From Roseburia sp. 831b (GTDB taxonomy: Bacteria; Bacillota; Clostridia; Lachnospirales; Lachnospiraceae): a stretch of DNA of 64,000 nucleotides. The position numbers and the translations under genes are program-made. How positions within the stretch are numbered: the stretch's first letter is position 1; every line of letters begins with the position of its first letter. The stretch is taken from NCBI RefSeq assembly GCF_001940165.2, contig NZ_CP135162.1, forward strand, positions 547,501 through 611,500. Reading direction: 5' to 3'. Below, in pieces: positions 62,840 to 64,000 of the stretch. The notes beneath the pieces were generated by a model that ran no database searches, had not been told where the DNA came from, and saw only the letters and a program-made list of their open reading frames with translations.

Positions 62840-63012
62840 ATAAGATGTTCCAGGGGAATGACAGGAGCTGTTTATAAACATTATGAAAAAGGCAGCAGTG
62901 TCGATAAGATGTTCCTGAAAAATGACAAGAACTGTTTACCAGACATGCAAACACTATTGTAAAAAAGTGATAAAATGTTTCTGGAAAATGACAGGAGCTG
63001 TTTACCAGACAT
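62840..63012 (+). repeat. three degenerate 42-43-bp direct repeats upstream of rnpB
   Basis: Copies at 62840-62881, 62904-62946 and 62970-63012; period about 65 bp. Shared core: ATAARATGTT, then AATGACA-GA-CTGTTTA and CAT. Separated by unlike spacers of 22-23 nt. They fill most of the 300-nt gap between the nucleoside kinase and rnpB; no gene is seen there. Confidence 0.75.
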
Positions 63013-63077
63013 AGGCAAGTAGAAAATATATTCTTGCTTAAATGGAAAATCTGGTGTATATTATTTAGCTGACAGTG

Positions 63078-63106
63078 TTTTCACTTGTAGGGAAAACATT
63101 TATAAC
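63078..63106 (+). promoter_or_regulatory. rnpB promoter
   Basis: TTTTCA (63078-63083), 17-bp spacer, TATAAC (63101-63106), about 10 nt before the RNA 5' end. A second candidate, TTGCTT (63034-63039) - 17 bp - TATATT (63057-63062), lies further upstream. Confidence 0.55.
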
Positions 63107-63115
63107 TGAAAAATT

Positions 63116-63537
63116 AAGTAGGACAAATGATCGCGGCTGCAATCTCAGATTTTATCTGAGCATCTTTTGCCTGGCAAAGGGTGGTCGAAAGACAGCAGGT
63201 GAGGAAAGTCCGGGCTTCATAGGGCAGGATGCCGGATAACGTCCGGTAGAGGCGACTCTAAGGAAAGTGCAACAGAAATATACCGCCGCAGAACGCAAGG
63301 TGGATTCCACATGCGCCTGTTGGTAAGGTTGGAAGGGCAGTGTAAGAGACTACCGCCTTCTTGGTAACAAGAAGGGCATATGTAAACCCCATCCGAAGCA
63401 AGACCGAACAAAAGCGTTGACGTGGCCCGCCAGCTTTAGGTAGGTCGCTTGAAGTGCCTGGTAACAGTCACTCTAGAAAGATGATCATTCGTTTGCAGAT
63501 TCTGCAGACCGACATAACCCGGCTTATCGTCCTGCTT
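63116..63537 (+). ncRNA. rnpB: RNase P RNA
   Basis: About 422 nt catalytic RNA of tRNA 5' processing. Conserved blocks: GAGGAAAGTCCGGGC (63201-63215), ACAGAAATATACCGCC (63272-63287), and the 3' block GACATAACCCGGCTTATCG. The ends pair as helix P1: AAGTAGGAC (63116-63124) with GTCCTGCTT (63529-63537, one G-U). Ends are set from this pairing. Confidence 0.96.
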
Positions 63538-63553
63538 AATTTATGAGAATAAA

Positions 63554-63580
63554 AGCAGCCTGTTTGGGTTGCTTTTTTTG
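63554..63580 (+). terminator. rnpB terminator
   Basis: AGCAGCC (63554-63560) / GGTTGCT (63567-63573), 6-nt loop, seven-T run. Confidence 0.8.
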
Positions 63581-63602
63581 CGCAAAAAAGAAAAAGTATT
63601 GA

Positions 63603-63670
63603 AGGTCACCCGGTATTGGTGGTCACCTGGTATCGAAGGTCACTCGGTAGCCAAGGTCACCAGGCATCCA
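63603..63670 (+). repeat. 4 x 17-bp tandem repeat downstream of rnpB
   Basis: Contiguous units starting AGGTCACCCGGTATTGG, TGGTCACCTGGTATCGA, AGGTCACTCGGTAGCCA and AGGTCACCAGGCATCCA. Core GGTCAC-N2-GGTA; non-coding. Confidence 0.8.
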
Positions 63671-63683
63671 AGGCGAATCTGGT

Positions 63684-63943
63684 GAATGGAGTAGAAATCC
63701 ACGGAAATCGCTGAAACCACCTAAAGCTATCAAGCGAACGGAGTAGAAAAATAGGCAAGTCCTTGAAACTACCTAAAGCCACCAAGCGAATGGAGTAGAA
63801 ATCCAAGGAAATCGCTGAAAACACCTAAAGCCGCCAACACAATGGAGTAGAAAAATAAGGAAATCGAAAAAAATACCTAAAGCCACCAATACAATGGAGT
63901 AGAAAAACAGAGAAACCGCTGAAAACACCTAAAGCATATAATT
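63684..63943 (+). repeat. 5 x 52-bp tandem repeat downstream of rnpB
   Basis: Units begin at 63684, 63736, 63788, 63840 and 63892. Shared core: AATGGAGTAGAAA near the start and ACCTAAAGCC near the end. 52 is not a multiple of 3 and stops occur in all frames, so not coding on the plus strand. The last unit overlaps the stop of a possible minus-strand gene. Confidence 0.85.
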
Positions 63944-64000
63944 AATTCTAACAGCGAGTCCGCCACCGCAAATGCCGCTCAAAATAAACATACCAGGAGG
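63929..64000 (-). CDS. possible C-terminus of a membrane protein, cut by the window edge
   Basis: A minus-strand frame open from the right edge to TAG (63929-63931) reads PPGMFILSGICGGGLAVRINYML. Hydrophobic and glycine-rich, like the last helix of a membrane protein. Only 23 codons are visible, so this is tentative. Confidence 0.3.
   Translation of the reverse strand, partial: PPGMFILSGICGGGLAVRINYML

Noticed and set aside
63684..63943. CRISPR array or coding repeats
   Set aside because: Tandem 52-bp units without spacers, stops in every plus-strand frame, no cas genes.

Overview
The window looks like chromosome of an anaerobic member of the Lachnospiraceae (Clostridia); the genus cannot be fixed from sequence alone. 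Pointers are an archaeal-type aspartyl-tRNA synthetase with GatCAB under a T-box, class III ribonucleotide reductase with its radical-SAM activase, sortase-type NEAT haem proteins, strong AGGAGG-like ribosome sites, AT-rich intergenic DNA and sigma-A promoters with 17-bp spacers.

Layout. 1-10 kb is accessory: an IS4-superfamily transposase running off the left edge, a Cache chemoreceptor, then a scrapyard of truncated genes (ABC-2 permease, an unknown gene, a BTAD regulator tail), a tnpV with a nonsense codon, a complete IS1182-family element, a PadR/DUF2812 pair with its operator, and a Tn916-type integrase missing its N-terminus. 10-17 kb holds a tyrosine phosphatase and a T-box-led operon, aspS - NUDIX - GNAT::GatC fusion - gatA - gatB, which makes Asn-tRNA(Asn) by transamidation. 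17-24 kb is a haem-uptake locus: DtxR-like regulator, Fur box, two NEAT surface proteins, and an ABC importer. 24-31 kb carries nadA, azlCD, an HD protein and a heterodimeric ABC exporter divergent from a MarR regulator.

31-40 kb: nrdD with tandem NrdR boxes, a HAD phosphatase, an unknown protein, a cell-wall enzyme fusing a CwlD-type amidase to a PdaA-type deacetylase, nrdG, and an SH3b-NlpC/P60 secreted hydrolase. 40-51 kb: a FliB-like protein, an iron-sulfur-flavoprotein-like reductase, a HEAT-repeat methyltransferase, a GGDEF-EAL protein and a three-gene LRR / VWA / MoxR-ATPase module. 51-54 kb: two divergent tRNA-Leu genes, one carrying a small island bounded by a duplicated tRNA 3' end. 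54-63 kb: kinase-like and MATE genes, then dgt - dnaG - rpoD - trmK - nucleoside kinase. 63-64 kb: rnpB, surrounded by three separate direct-repeat families.

Most striking items: the CwlD-PdaA fusion (two steps of muramic-delta-lactam synthesis in one chain), the GNAT-GatC fusion inside the Asn T-box operon, the LRR/VWA/MoxR module, and a 4 x 52-bp tandem repeat at the end of dgt whose hairpins are kept by a compensatory change.
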